A stretch of DNA of 64,000 nt. It comes from Pycnococcus provasolii (taxonomy: Eukaryota; Chlorophyta; Pseudoscourfieldiophyceae; Pseudoscourfieldiales). Made by a program: the position numbers and the translations under genes. The stretch covers positions 372,001 through 436,000 of the forward strand of contig CP150555.1 in assembly GCA_049487715.1 (NCBI GenBank), read 5' to 3'. The notes beneath the pieces are model-generated. The model ran no database searches and had not been told where the DNA came from. It worked only from the letters and a program-made list of their open reading frames with translations. Below, one piece after another: positions 1 through 9,492 of the stretch (positions are counted from its first letter, which is position 1; each line of letters opens with the position of its first letter).

Positions 1-818
1 GCTAGCTTGCTGATGGCTGGAGGTTTCGCGCTCGTACCAGCGTTTTCGTCACCGCCTCCTCCTCCCGATGCTGCTGCTGCTTCCGCTAGCGGCGACGGTG
101 GTGGCGAGTCAGCCTGCGCCGCACGAGCGGGAGTCGGACTACTCGTATCGAGTCTTCCCGCCTTATATCTCACGCCGCACGCGTTGCAGAGCGACTTTGC
201 GCCACCCGGCCCTTGGCGCCACTGCGGCGTGCTTGCGGTGTTGCAGTAAGCGCACCTTTTCTTATCTGGAACGATCGCTTGTACGTTGTTTGGCTTGGTC
301 GTTGCGGTGGGCGTGGGCACCCACACCGACGCGAGATGCTCTCCCGCCTTCGCGCTCTGCTCCTCGCGCCACTCGAGATAGTGCGTCTTGCACAGCGGCG
401 GAACGTTTGGTAGGTTGAGGATAGCACCGGGGTCGCGTTTCACATCTTTCGTGGTTCCACACCGATGGCACTTAAGAGCACCATTGCGTTCGTCAAGGCC
501 AACATGGACGGCATCATCTTCATCGAGATCATCACCATCATCATCTTCGCCATCCGCTACTTTTAAGGTGTCAGAGTGCGGGCGCTTCAAGCTCTTTAAG
601 CCGAGAGGCAGGAAAGATGCCGCCGCTGCTGCTGCTCCTGCTGCAGCTGCTGCCGCGACTGCTATGTGCTCCTCCTCCTCATCATCCAAGTCCAAGTCCA
701 TCTGCTGCATCTGCAAATTCTGCTGTGTTGTTGTGAAAGGACCACCACCCAACGCACGAGGGGCGACTCCGAAGGCTCCTCCTCCTCCTCCTCCTCCTCC
801 TCCGTTATTCGACGCCAT
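1..818 (-). CDS. GATA-type zinc-finger transcription factor, partial (C-terminus beyond window edge)
   Basis: The minus-strand frame is open from the ATG at 818-816 to the window edge (272 codons seen). It begins MASNN, then a long Gly run, a Q/M-rich stretch and an acidic D/E-rich stretch. A canonical single GATA finger lies at residues 189-214: CAYC, then STPQWRQGP, then CNAC followed by GVRYKAGRL. The 18-residue loop is the plant type. An earlier Cys-rich segment (residues 117-146, CHRCGTTK ... PPLCKTH) looks like a degenerate GATA finger in which the last two ligands are C and H. GATA factors bind (A/T)GATA(A/G) DNA in the nucleus. A telomere-like repeat lies 132 bp upstream of the start. 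Family assignment is firm; targets cannot be inferred. Confidence 0.88.
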   Translation of the reverse strand, partial: MASNNGGGGGGGGGAFGVAPRALGGGPFTTTQQNLQMQQMDLDLDDEEEEHIAVAAAAAAGAAAAAASFLPLGLKSLKRPHSDTLKVADGEDDDGDDLDEDDAVHVGLDERNGALKCHRCGTTKDVKRDPGAILNLPNVPPLCKTHYLEWREEQSAKAGEHLASVWVPTPTATTKPNNVQAIVPDKKRCAYCNTASTPQWRQGPGGAKSLCNACGVRYKAGRLDTSSPTPARAAQADSPPPSPLAEAAAASGGGGGDENAGTSAKPPAISKL

Positions 819-949
819 GTGCTTGCCGCTCCCTTAATTGCCGGGAGCCCTCGCGAGATTATTATGGATGGGCCCAATGATTTTCGTTTTTTATTTTTTG
901 GTCCTCCGAAATCACCCGCCCCCCGGGAAAACAACGAGGGGTCCCCGGT

Positions 950-970
950 CAGGGTTAGGGTTAGGGTTCG
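950..970. repeat. Telomere-like repeat upstream of the GATA gene
   Basis: Two perfect TTAGGG units with degenerate edges, about 132-152 bp upstream of the GATA-factor ATG on the opposite strand. One of several such tracts near start codons in this window. Confidence 0.8.
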
Positions 971-988
971 CTTCGGCCCCTCGCGAAC

Positions 989-1640
989 TTACTTCCCGCA
1001 GTGGCGCATGAAGTACTTCTCGTAGCCTCCTGCGACGCGGTTCGTGAGGGTGAGGAACGACGTGTCGCAGGCGGCTTCGTCGACCGGCACGAGGGCCAAC
1101 GCAAATTCCGCGCTGTTCGCCTCCTCCTCCGTGCGAGCACTGCCGACGAACTCCATGACGACCGCGCACTCAAACGCCTGCAAGACGTGCATGAGGCACC
1201 CGCCAAGAAAAACCAGGAGACCCGCCAAAAAACTCTTCTTTTTGGTTCATCCCTTTGGGCTCGCCCCTCTCTCTCTCCTCCCCATATAAAAAAAAAAAAA
1301 AATTTATTATTTTTTAAAAAAAACTCATTCTCCCCCCATTGAGCGTCTCGAACGTGTCGAGGTGCTTGACGAGACGCGTCTCTGGGTGCCTCGTTTGGCC
1401 GGCGTACGCTGCAAGTTCGGGGCGGAAGCTCGGGTCGCACGAGAACCTCGAGCACCTGCGGTGCGCGGTACACCGCCGTCTCCTGAGAAACGACCTCGCG
1501 CGTTGATCCCGCTCAAGCCGTCAAGCGGGCCGAGTGGTGCGCCGGCCACCACCTTGAGCACGTAGAGCATGATTCTCCCGCGCTCCTTGCGCGCACGGCA
1601 CCGCCGCAAGTTGCGAGCGAGCGGGCGAGCACCGTCCTCC
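989..1640 (-). pseudogene. Decayed coding fragment of unknown family, read in several frames
   Basis: Protein-like stretches follow each other on the minus strand but in shifting frames: a basic/hydrophobic piece (ARVFKAWEDGARPLARN ... MLYVLKVVAG) around 1510-1640, then REVVSQETAVYRAPQVLEV around 1440-1500, then ELAAYAGQTRHPETRLVKHL and DTFETLNG around 1340-1410. After an AT-rich low-complexity break comes AFECAVVMEFVGSAR ... GGYEKYFMRHCGK, ending at the TAA at 989-991. No short GT-AG intron cleanly rejoins the first three pieces, so I read this as a gene broken by at least two small indels plus an insertion. A multi-exon gene with unrecognised splicing is the alternative. I recognise no family. 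Confidence 0.4.
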
Positions 1641-1924
1641 CAAGCCTTGAAGACGCGTGCACCTCAACGTGCGCAAAATGTCATTTCGACAACGACAAAA
1701 AGCCCAGTTGACGGGAAGACCGGTGTCCCCAAATGGAAAAAACCTTCCCTCACAGCACAACACTACAACAAAGGATCCCGGAACGAGCTGGAACGAGCGG
1801 TCTTTCTTGACCCATTCTTTCACTGCACTTTGTGCTTTACCGCGTGGTCTCAGATTATGATTTGTGTGAAAATGAACTGAACTGAATTGTGTTACACATC
1901 ACTGATCACAATAAGGTAGTAATA

Positions 1925-3727
1925 ATGGCACCACCAAATCCACCTCCAACAACAATTACCGCAGTGCGCTTCCTATTAGCATCGCTCACGACGCTGTCGG
2001 CGCTCTACTCCATGACGTACGCGCCGCACGGCTTTCCCATGAACGACAAGTCGATGCAACGTCTTGGCAGACGATCGGCTGCCATGCTCGTCAGGGAAGA
2101 GCTCATTGGAGGTGTGGGATCTATCACGGATGCATCGTTCGACGCGAGTGTTGCCGCTACTTATTACTACGGTGGTGGTGATGATGGTGGTAGCAGTAGC
2201 AGAAGAAGAAGAAGAAGAAGAACTCATCAGCACGCCTACGCTGCCGAAGAACCAGCGGAGGAGGATCGCGACGACGACCTTGACGAATACGACGATGACG
2301 ACAGCACGATGATTAGGCGAATCAGTGGTGGTGATGAACTCACGACGACGAAACGACCAATTGTCGTCGTGCGCGTCGGTGATGACCTTCGGAACGTAGA
2401 ACAGCTCATCATGCTTCGATCCAACAACACCAAACAACAGCATCAACAACAGCAGCTTGCCATTGCCATTTCCACCGCGCCGCAGCTTGCCTCGAGGCGC
2501 AGGGCAGTGAGAGAGAGCTGGGCGCGGGATGCGGCACGACTGGGCGTGCCTCTGCGCTTCTTCGTCGCCATACCCGACGCGTGGAGGCTGCGCACGTCGA
2601 ATTTTGCACCACGCGATCCGCACGAGGATGCACCGTCTCCCGGCATGCGCAGCGCGCTCGCGGCTGAAATGCGTGAGCACGACGACGTCGTGCTATGCGA
2701 TAATGGAAATGACGCAGACGACGATGTGGTGGAGTCGTCGTACCGCGCGTTGACTGCACTCACGCTATGCGCGATGCAGTATTACGTGCTCAACCACCAA
2801 CACAAACCGACAGCGATCCTCAAGACGGATGACGACGCCTACGTGAACGTTGCCTCTCTGCTTCGCGATCTCAGAGCCAGCAACCGCCAGATGCCGTGGA
2901 TTCTCGGCGATCCTGTTCGAAATGCCAAGGTGATTCAAGGAAAACCTCGACATCCGTGGAACAACGATGTTTACGCGGCGACAACCGGACTCCAGCACTA
3001 CCCCTTGTACTTCCAAGGTGCTGGGTATGTCGCGTCGTTCGACACGGCTGCTTCCGTGACATTGACAAATCATCACCAACGAATTTTAGGAAGCGCCGCT
3101 GCTGGAGAAGGAGGAGGAGGCTCGCTGATACGGTACAGCGTCGAGGACGTTTCCTTCGCCGCATGGACACTCCCGCTGCGCATCCAACGCTGTGTGGACC
3201 CAGGTGTCTTCAGCAATGCGGGTGAGGAGGCGCAGCGCGACTGGTGGTTTCTTCACGTGCCCGTCGACTCCTTCCTCCAAGAAGGAGGATCGAAGTCGTT
3301 GCCGCTTTTGGTTCGATGGTTGTACGTGCGCAGCGTCATACGCGCGATGTGGGTGGAAGCGCGACGTCACGTCGCTACTCTGTTGGCTCCTGCTGCTGGG
3401 GATCGTCTGCAACGTGCCGCGAATGCTCAAATGTGGAGGCAGATGAGCCTGGATGAATTTTGCGAAGATCGCTTTCACGTCTTGCACCACGTCGACGTCG
3501 GCGATGTTCACGTGCGCCGCACAGTCGCATGTCCACATTTTACTGCATGGGACGGTGGCATGGAACGTCGCTGGCGCGATTACGCGCGGCGGCGGTGGTG
3601 GTTGTTGGGAGGAAGCAGCGGCGGCGACGACGAGAGGAGGAGAAGTGCACGTCTCCTCCATTTGCCAGCACCACCAATAGAGGCAATGGAGGAGGGTGGC
3701 GCTGCTGTGGTGTGTTCCCATTCGTAA
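1925..3727 (+). CDS. GT31-family beta-1,3-galactosyltransferase-like protein, type II membrane
   Basis: 600 residues from the ATG at 1925. An N-terminal hydrophobic anchor (AVRFLLASLTTLSALYS) fits a Golgi type II enzyme. Acidic and poly-Arg low-complexity sequence follows, then a glycosyltransferase-31 core: IAISTAP, the RRRAVRESWARD segment typical of the family start, the metal/UDP-binding acidic triad KTDDDAYVN (residues 302-304), and EDVSFA (E407) where the family has EDVxxG. The enzyme would transfer galactose or a related sugar onto glycoproteins in the Golgi, using a UDP-sugar and Mn2+. The substrate cannot be predicted. It is about 200 residues longer than animal homologues, mostly from low-complexity linkers. 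It is co-directional with the starch synthase 245 bp downstream. Confidence 0.85.
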   Translation: MAPPNPPPTTITAVRFLLASLTTLSALYSMTYAPHGFPMNDKSMQRLGRRSAAMLVREELIGGVGSITDASFDASVAATYYYGGGDDGGSSSRRRRRRRTHQHAYAAEEPAEEDRDDDLDEYDDDDSTMIRRISGGDELTTTKRPIVVVRVGDDLRNVEQLIMLRSNNTKQQHQQQQLAIAISTAPQLASRRRAVRESWARDAARLGVPLRFFVAIPDAWRLRTSNFAPRDPHEDAPSPGMRSALAAEMREHDDVVLCDNGNDADDDVVESSYRALTALTLCAMQYYVLNHQHKPTAILKTDDDAYVNVASLLRDLRASNRQMPWILGDPVRNAKVIQGKPRHPWNNDVYAATTGLQHYPLYFQGAGYVASFDTAASVTLTNHHQRILGSAAAGEGGGGSLIRYSVEDVSFAAWTLPLRIQRCVDPGVFSNAGEEAQRDWWFLHVPVDSFLQEGGSKSLPLLVRWLYVRSVIRAMWVEARRHVATLLAPAAGDRLQRAANAQMWRQMSLDEFCEDRFHVLHHVDVGDVHVRRTVACPHFTAWDGGMERRWRDYARRRWWLLGGSSGGDDERRRSARLLHLPAPPIEAMEEGGAAVVCSHS

Positions 3728-3971
3728 CGACTCTTTCATAAATGGAATTAATGCTAAGTGCTAGTCGCAGGCAGCGAGCTTGCCCACTCATGTCAAAGTT
3801 GTTTCTTATCTTACAAACACAAACAACGTGTCGAAAAAGTCATGAATCCCAAAACAACTTCCCTTTTTGGAAGTGGAAGGAATTTTTTGCGGCGGAGAAG
3901 AGTTTGTGAATTGACCACCCCCAGACTCCACCGCCCAGGTTGAGATCATCCCGTTCAGTCAGAATCCATCC

Positions 3972-4795
3972 ATGGCGGATGTTGTTTCTTCCGCCGTCAG
4001 GGGTGGAGGATTTATGTCGTCGTCGTCAAGATGTTATCTGAGAAGAGGAGGAGGAGCGGGAGATACGACGACAAGCGTCAGCAGAAGTGTTAGTGGTGTC
4101 CGTCATCATGCACGACCACAACGGCAGCGGCAAGTTGCGCGTACCGTGGTGATGATGATGTCTTCTTCCGAAGTCAGCTCAAGAAGAAGAAGAAGTGTCA
4201 CAGCTCCTCCTCTCAGAGCCAACACGAAGTCCTCCTCCTCCTCCTCCTCCTCCTCCGTCAGCGCGATTCATCCTGCTGAGACGACGTCGTCTTCAAGAAG
4301 AAGAAGCACACCACCACCGCCTCGCCCTGCGAGAAGAAACAATCACAAAGTCGAATCATCGCCACCACCACCGCCTCCTCCACGCGACGACCAATCAATT
4401 CAATCGGAACCTGCTGCTGATGGTGACGACGACGTTTTTGTGCCAAAGAAGATGCGCATCGTCTTTGTCAGCATGGAGTGCGCACCATTCTCGAAAGTGG
4501 GAGGGATGGCGGATGTCGTAAACGAGCTTCCCGATGCGCTCGCGAGAAGAGGACATCGGGTTGTGACTGTCTCGCCTTGGCACGAGGAGAAGGATGAGGA
4601 GGAGGAAGCTGATAACAACAACGGCGACATAATCACCACGGCATTACTACGCATGCGACTGCCTTGGCGATTCCAGAAGGGTGGGCGCGTGGGCGCGTGG
4701 GCAAATGTGCAGATTGTCCGTGCAAATCAAGTTCGTCAACAAGAGCAGGACGACTACGACGAGGCGAACAGCCGTCAACGCAAAAACGAAATCGA

Positions 4796-4827
<32 letters not shown>

Positions 4828-6602
4828 CGACGTCATCATCGTCGTCGTCATGGGCAGATGGAATTTTTCCATTCAATTTTTTTCAGGAGTTTACGCGTCG
4901 CGTCGAAAGCACAATCAGACAATCAGCAGACAACGATCACGATCCTCCTCCTGCTACCCCCTTGTTACCGCCGCCGCCGCCGCCGCCGCCGCCGTCGGCC
5001 CAGCGACTGTTCGTTCGCAGCGCTTGCTTTGCACGCGGTGGATTTGTGTACGGGCCAAGTCCATCGCACGACTACGGAGATAATGATCTTCGCATGCTGC
5101 TACTGTGCCGTGCTGCGTTGAAAATTCCGGAACACGTGCTGTTTCCTTCTCAATCATCTTCTTCGACGTCACTTCTTCCACCAGCCAAGCAGCATCTTCT
5201 TCACGAACCTGTCGTCATCGTGCTGAACGATTTTCACGCAGCACCTATTGCACTGCTGCTTCGGTTTGGCGACCGCGGCGATGACGAGTGCGCGTCCGTA
5301 CCAAGAGGCAGCCAGGCACTCAGCCAACTCTCGCCGACTCTGGCGTTGCTCATGCACAACGCCGCGCATCGCGGGAGCTTTCACATCGCTCGTATGGAGA
5401 GCTGGGGAATCCGCGATGTTCGTGGCGCGATCATGGCGATGACAAGAATGGAGGAGGAGGAGAAGCAGGAACGCGGCGAGCAGCAGTCCGAGCAGCAAAA
5501 TCCCTCACCGTCGACGTCGTCACCACCTGTTGCACCACCGCGTCGTTTGCAGTGGCTGCTCGGCGCGGCGTCACTCAGCGACGCGATGTTCACAGTCTCG
5601 CCGACATACGCAAAGGAGGTGACAACCAATGACCCGTCGTTGCTGCAAGGACGCAACAATCTTGTTGGCATTGTCAATGGCATATCGCCAACGGTGTGGA
5701 ATCCATCTCAAGATACAGCTCTCCACATGCACGGCGGAGAATACGACATATCGTCCGTTGACGAAGGAAAGCAAAGGCACAAGGCGAGCATCTGGCACGA
5801 TTTGTTCGTGGCACCCTCTTCCTCGCCACCTCCGCTCTTCGCGTTTGTCGGACGTCTAGATGTGCAGAAGGGTGTTGACGTGCTCGTGGATGTCATCAAC
5901 GATTTGCTTGATGCCGAGATGGCATCGTGCGACGATCCGCATCACATCATGCCTCACGACGTTCCATCGTTCGCCGTTGTCGTGCTCGGCACGGGCGACG
6001 CGTCAATCGCAGCGTCGCTTCGTCGCCTCGTATCAAGGAGCAGAAAGAGTCGGTGGATTCACGTTGCATTCCGCGACGAGTTTGACGAATCTCTCGCGCG
6101 CCGCCTGTACGCGGCTGCAGACTTCACGCTCGTGCCAAGCCGATGGGAACCTTGTGGTATCGTGCAGATGCTCGCCATGCGCTACGGTTCCCTTCCGGTC
6201 GTTGCAAATACTGGTGGGCTCGTGGACACAGTACCGCGAAACGTTGGGATCTTCTGTCGAGCACCCAGTCTAGGTGAGCATTTCTTCACATATCTTAGCA
6301 GCGGAGGCGGATGCGAGGGATACCGTGCGTACGCTTCTTCGACATCCTCGTGGTTCGACGGCGTCTTTGGTGGATCGCCGTCCGTGCGTCGTGGCGACGC
6401 TTCCTCTCTGTGGTTGTCGATGCGCACGGCGCTCGCGATGGACGAGAGAGAGCTGCGTGATCGTCGTCAACGTGCCATGACGACGGACGTCAGCTGGGAT
6501 TATTCCGCGGCTGCGTGGGAGAGTCACCTGGCAAAGACGGCGGCGTCGGCGGCGTCGTCGGCGGGAGTTGTCGCGGGAGTTCGCGGCACAACACCCGTCT
6601 GA
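3972..6602 (+). CDS. Starch synthase, ADP-glucose dependent (GT5)
   Basis: 876 residues. The first ~160 are Ser/Arg/Pro-rich, consistent with a plastid transit peptide plus a disordered linker. The catalytic part begins KMRIVFVSMECAPFSKVGGM; KVGG (K175) is the ADP-glucose-binding loop of bacterial and plant glycogen/starch synthases. Further GT5 landmarks are MHNAAHRG, SDAMFTVSPTYAKEV, VGIVNGISPTVWNPS, FAFVGRLDVQKGVDVLVD and, near the C-terminus, PSRWEPCGIVQMLAM with the conserved Glu at residue 726. It elongates alpha-1,4-glucan chains in the plastid. Poly-Ser and poly-Pro insertions interrupt the N-terminal Rossmann domain. Soluble versus granule-bound class is not decidable by eye. The ATG in CATCCATGG context is the natural start. 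Confidence 0.92.
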
Positions 6603-6807
6603 AGAAGAGGCTGCGCGGAGTGGCAGCGTTCGCCATTCACAAATCATTACGTACGAACGAAGAAACGAAGCGAGTTACCTACCTACCTTTTTACAACTGT
6701 TCGAGCCTCGCCTTCTTCACTGTTTTTTCCCTGTTGCGACTTGACTGCATCGCACCCCGCCTGCTCGAGCGATGTGATGTTATTGTGCTTGTTTTGCGTT
6801 TTCCCTT

Positions 6808-7806
6808 CTATAGCAGAATGAGCGGCGGCTCGTCGTCGTCGCCACCGTTGTTGTTCTGTGGTGGTGGTGGTAGCGGCTGCTGCTGAGGTGGTGGACGCAC
6901 GCGAGTGCGGTCGACGTCGAACGGGTTGTTGGAGGTGGTAGTGGTGGTGTTGTGCGCACCAGCGACATCTCCATTCGTGCCGCGATCGTCGTAGTGATTG
7001 GCCACAAATGCGTGACCTTCCGAAATAAGTGCAGGATTTCGCGAAAGATGATGGGAAGCAGCACTGCCCAATTCACTGGGTGGCAGAGCATCCAAGCCGA
7101 AAGTATTGGCGCGCGAAGGTGGAGGCGCCGCGGGTGCGTCGTCGTCGTGCTCACTCATCGCCGTCGACAGCATGTCGCTCGCTTCCACGGCGAGTGCGAG
7201 CGTGCGTTCGTCCACCTCTCCCATGAGATCTCCGATGGACGCATTGAGGCGTCGGCTGAGTTCGCGGCACGTGTTGAGCATCTGCCTGGTGGCATTTTCC
7301 TCGTCGTTGTTGTTGTTGTTGTCATCTGGTGATGATGATGTTGTATCCGTCCGTTGCTGCTGACGCATGGCGAGTGCCTCCCACAGTAGACTCGCCGCCT
7401 CACGCGCGAGCATCTGTGTTTCGTCTAATTCCTCGGTGGGCGTTGGAGGTTCTTGTCGCTGCTGCTGCTGATACTGCTCCTCAATGTTGCTGGGACCGCT
7501 GCTGCGTCGACGACGATGCTCTTGTTGTTGTTGCTGATGCGTCGTCGTCGGTTCGTGCTCCTCGTCGTATCCTTCTTCTCCGAGGAGTTGTTGGGCTGCT
7601 CCTTCGTACTCGTCGAGGTGCAATGGCAGGTAAACGGACGACCTAGACTGATTGCGATTCCAGACTCGATGCGAGAATGACTTGAGACGCGACATGAGCG
7701 TGCTTGCCGGATTTTGATGAGGAGGATTACCTCCTCCTCCACCACCTGTGTTGTTGGCGACGGCGGCAGCAGTTGCATACGACGGCGACGACGTGTAGTT
7801 GCGCAT
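6808..7806 (-). CDS. GAT-domain (TOM1-like) trafficking protein, no VHS domain seen
   Basis: 332 residues. The N-terminus is low complexity (Gly, Gln, Arg/Ser). At about residues 135-235, predicted helices (MLAREAASLLWEALAMRQ; TRQMLNTCRELSRRLNASIG; ERTLALAVEASDMLSTAM) look like a GAT three-helix bundle as in GGA/TOM1/TOL proteins, which bind ubiquitin and sort endosomal cargo. The C-terminal tail has SNNPF (NPF motif) and ends in an acidic, Leu-rich DDDEPPLILL, reminiscent of clathrin- or adaptor-binding peptides. The usual N-terminal VHS domain is absent; the N-terminus has FSHRVWNRN and YLPLHLDEYEG instead. Assignment rests on helix pattern and motifs and is moderate. Confidence 0.55.
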   Translation of the reverse strand: MRNYTSSPSYATAAAVANNTGGGGGGNPPHQNPASTLMSRLKSFSHRVWNRNQSRSSVYLPLHLDEYEGAAQQLLGEEGYDEEHEPTTTHQQQQQEHRRRRSSGPSNIEEQYQQQQRQEPPTPTEELDETQMLAREAASLLWEALAMRQQQRTDTTSSSPDDNNNNNDEENATRQMLNTCRELSRRLNASIGDLMGEVDERTLALAVEASDMLSTAMSEHDDDAPAAPPPSRANTFGLDALPPSELGSAASHHLSRNPALISEGHAFVANHYDDRGTNGDVAGAHNTTTTTSNNPFDVDRTRVRPPPQQQPLPPPPQNNNGGDDDEPPLILL

Positions 7807-8252
7807 GTTTTAAACAATGGCAGCTGCCCTGCTGTTATGCCAACAAACAAACCACGCAAGCCAGAAAATGACTAACGGCCCAGAAGAATCAGCGGGGGAT
7901 CGGTTTATTAGGGTTTTAAAGAAGAAGAGTTCCTTGAGGCAATACAGTACTACTTCACGTTGCCGGCACCCGTGGGCCGTGGCCCACGACTTGCGGCTCT
8001 CGCGCTGGGCGCTACCGCTTGTTGAGCGAAGGTTGTGGCGTGCTATGCGCAAGCTCCGCTCGTTAAATCAATCCCACGGTGTTCTCGCAGTCCGGAGCAT
8101 AAATCAGGGTCGCCACGCGTGAGGCGCAAGAAGGAACGCGCGGCATCAGCTACGACTGTTGACCTTTGCGTACTTACCAGCGCCGCCGTACCCGCGTTCA
8201 AGCGGTTGAGTTGGATGTCATGACGTAAATGACTGCTGAGAAGAATGCGGAA
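7807..8252. other. Intergenic region upstream of the GAT gene
   Basis: No convincing gene on either strand. It contains a telo-box-like ATTAGGGTTTT about 100 bp upstream of the GAT-gene ATG, a TACAGTA motif near 7945, and a short GC-rich palindromic patch (GTGGGCCGTGGCCCAC) near 7972. Confidence 0.5.
7907..7917. promoter_or_regulatory. Telo-box-like element upstream of the GAT gene
   Basis: ATTAGGGTTTT on the plus strand is AAAACCCTAAT on the coding strand, matching the plant telo-box core AAACCCTAA, about 100 bp before the start codon. Function is inferred from similar elements at other starts in this window. Confidence 0.4.
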
Positions 8253-8468
8253 TTAGCGCTGTTCATCATCGGAAAATGGGAAAGCAGCTGTCGTTTCGTC
8301 CCACGCGATGTTCGCCGATGGCGACACAACGCCATGCTTTTCTTTTTTGTGCATCTGCAAAGCATTTTTGGAAGCGTAATCTTTTTCGCACCCGTCCACA
8401 CCGCAGACTAAGCGCACTTCGTCGCCGTGCATCGCCTTCACGTGGCGCACTTCGTCGCCGTGCTCCAT
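8253..8468 (-). CDS. Small single C2H2 zinc-finger protein
   Basis: 71 residues from the ATG at 8468-8466; an in-frame TGA lies 15 nt upstream, so the reading frame is complete. One C2H2 finger is seen: CGVDGCEKDYASKNALQMHKKEKH, with the C-x4-C ... H-x4-H spacing of a nucleic-acid-binding finger. The preceding residues repeat GDEVR twice (GDEVRHVKAMHGDEVRLV). The acidic tail ends FPFSDDEQR. It may be a genuine small regulator or the remnant of a multi-finger protein. Nothing upstream suggests a missing exon. Confidence 0.5.
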   Translation of the reverse strand: MEHGDEVRHVKAMHGDEVRLVCGVDGCEKDYASKNALQMHKKEKHGVVSPSANIAWDETTAAFPFSDDEQR

Positions 8469-8594
8469 ATATCCTCGGGCAAGTCAATGGCGTTCCATGC
8501 CGGTCTTCTACGTGGTCGACCGGGATCCCACATGGCCTTTCACCGGAAACCGATTCTACGACGGATCCCCGTATGACTGGTATGAGAGACAGAA

Positions 8595-9233
8595 ATGGAA
8601 GGGGAATCTGATTCCCCCCTTCATCATCCAGTCAGCAGGCAGGAGCCTAACTGTCCCTCACTCTCTCGACTTGTCTGGATGCTCGTTCGCGTGTTTTGGT
8701 TTTTCACCACCACCCTGGCGACCGCCATCACATCACTCTTACTCTCCGTGCAGTACCTCCTCGCGCTTACGAAAGATAGTAACAAAACGTACATGGGCAA
8801 TACTGCTGCTAGTACTGAAGTGAAGTCGAACAACAACAACAACCAACAACAAATCATAGCCACCACCACGACGACGAGTACCGCCCCGCCATCTTCAATG
8901 TCCAAAACTGTCCCGACTCCCAAAGGCGAGTACCACCCGCACCTCTTCCCGCTGCACAACGCCGTCGACGCGTTTGATGCGGACAAACTCAAGCAACTCA
9001 TCAAACGCAAAACTGCTGACGTGAACCTCGCGGACGAACACGGAGATACTGCGCTTCACTGCGCCGCTCGCCATGGAGCGGTTGACTGCATGCGCATTCT
9101 GATCGATTCCGGATGTGATTTGACCAAGAAGAACAACGACAACTTCAGCCCAGCTGATATCGCCAAGCTCGATAAAAAAGCTGACTGTGTGCGCATGCTT
9201 GAGCAGGCTGGCGTGCATCCCACGCACGCCTAG
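8595..9233 (+). CDS. Ankyrin-repeat protein
   Basis: 212 residues if the ATG at 8595 is used. In-frame alternative starts lie at 8793 (MGNTAAST) and 8898 (MSKTVPT). The C-terminal ~95 residues form about three ankyrin repeats: HPLFPLHNAVDA-type start, VNLADEHGDTALHCAARHG and the following DLTKKNNDNFSPADIAKLDK. Ankyrin repeats are protein-binding scaffolds. With the long form, a strongly hydrophobic stretch (VWMLVRVFWFFTTTLATAIT and following residues) would be a membrane anchor. With the 8793 form the protein is soluble and begins with Met-Gly. An overlapping frame from 8497 (MPVFYVVDRDPTWPF) also looks protein-like, so a 5' exon or frameshift is possible. The start is uncertain; the ankyrin part is secure. 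Confidence 0.75.
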   Translation: MEGESDSPLHHPVSRQEPNCPSLSRLVWMLVRVFWFFTTTLATAITSLLLSVQYLLALTKDSNKTYMGNTAASTEVKSNNNNNQQQIIATTTTTSTAPPSSMSKTVPTPKGEYHPHLFPLHNAVDAFDADKLKQLIKRKTADVNLADEHGDTALHCAARHGAVDCMRILIDSGCDLTKKNNDNFSPADIAKLDKKADCVRMLEQAGVHPTHA

Positions 9234-9492
9234 ACAACAACAACAAGTAGAAGAAATAAAAGAATTTTTGGGTGACAGCAACAAAGTTCAGCAGTAGCGG
9301 ATATTTTTTTGTTTTTTCGTGTGTGGGCTCCTCTTCCTCCTCCTCTCTCTTGTTGCAGTTGCTTGTAATCAACAACAAAAAGCTGAGGAGCCAAATCCGC
9401 TTCATTCTACAACAACAATCAATCAATCAATCACTCAAATCAAGCACCACCACCCACCAACCCAAAAAAATCACCATGATTCATCATCTCAC

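Noticed and set aside
2064-2759. Additional frames inside the GT31 gene
   Set aside because: Shadow frames with low-complexity translations of GAA/GAC repeats. The GT31 frame carries the catalytic motifs.
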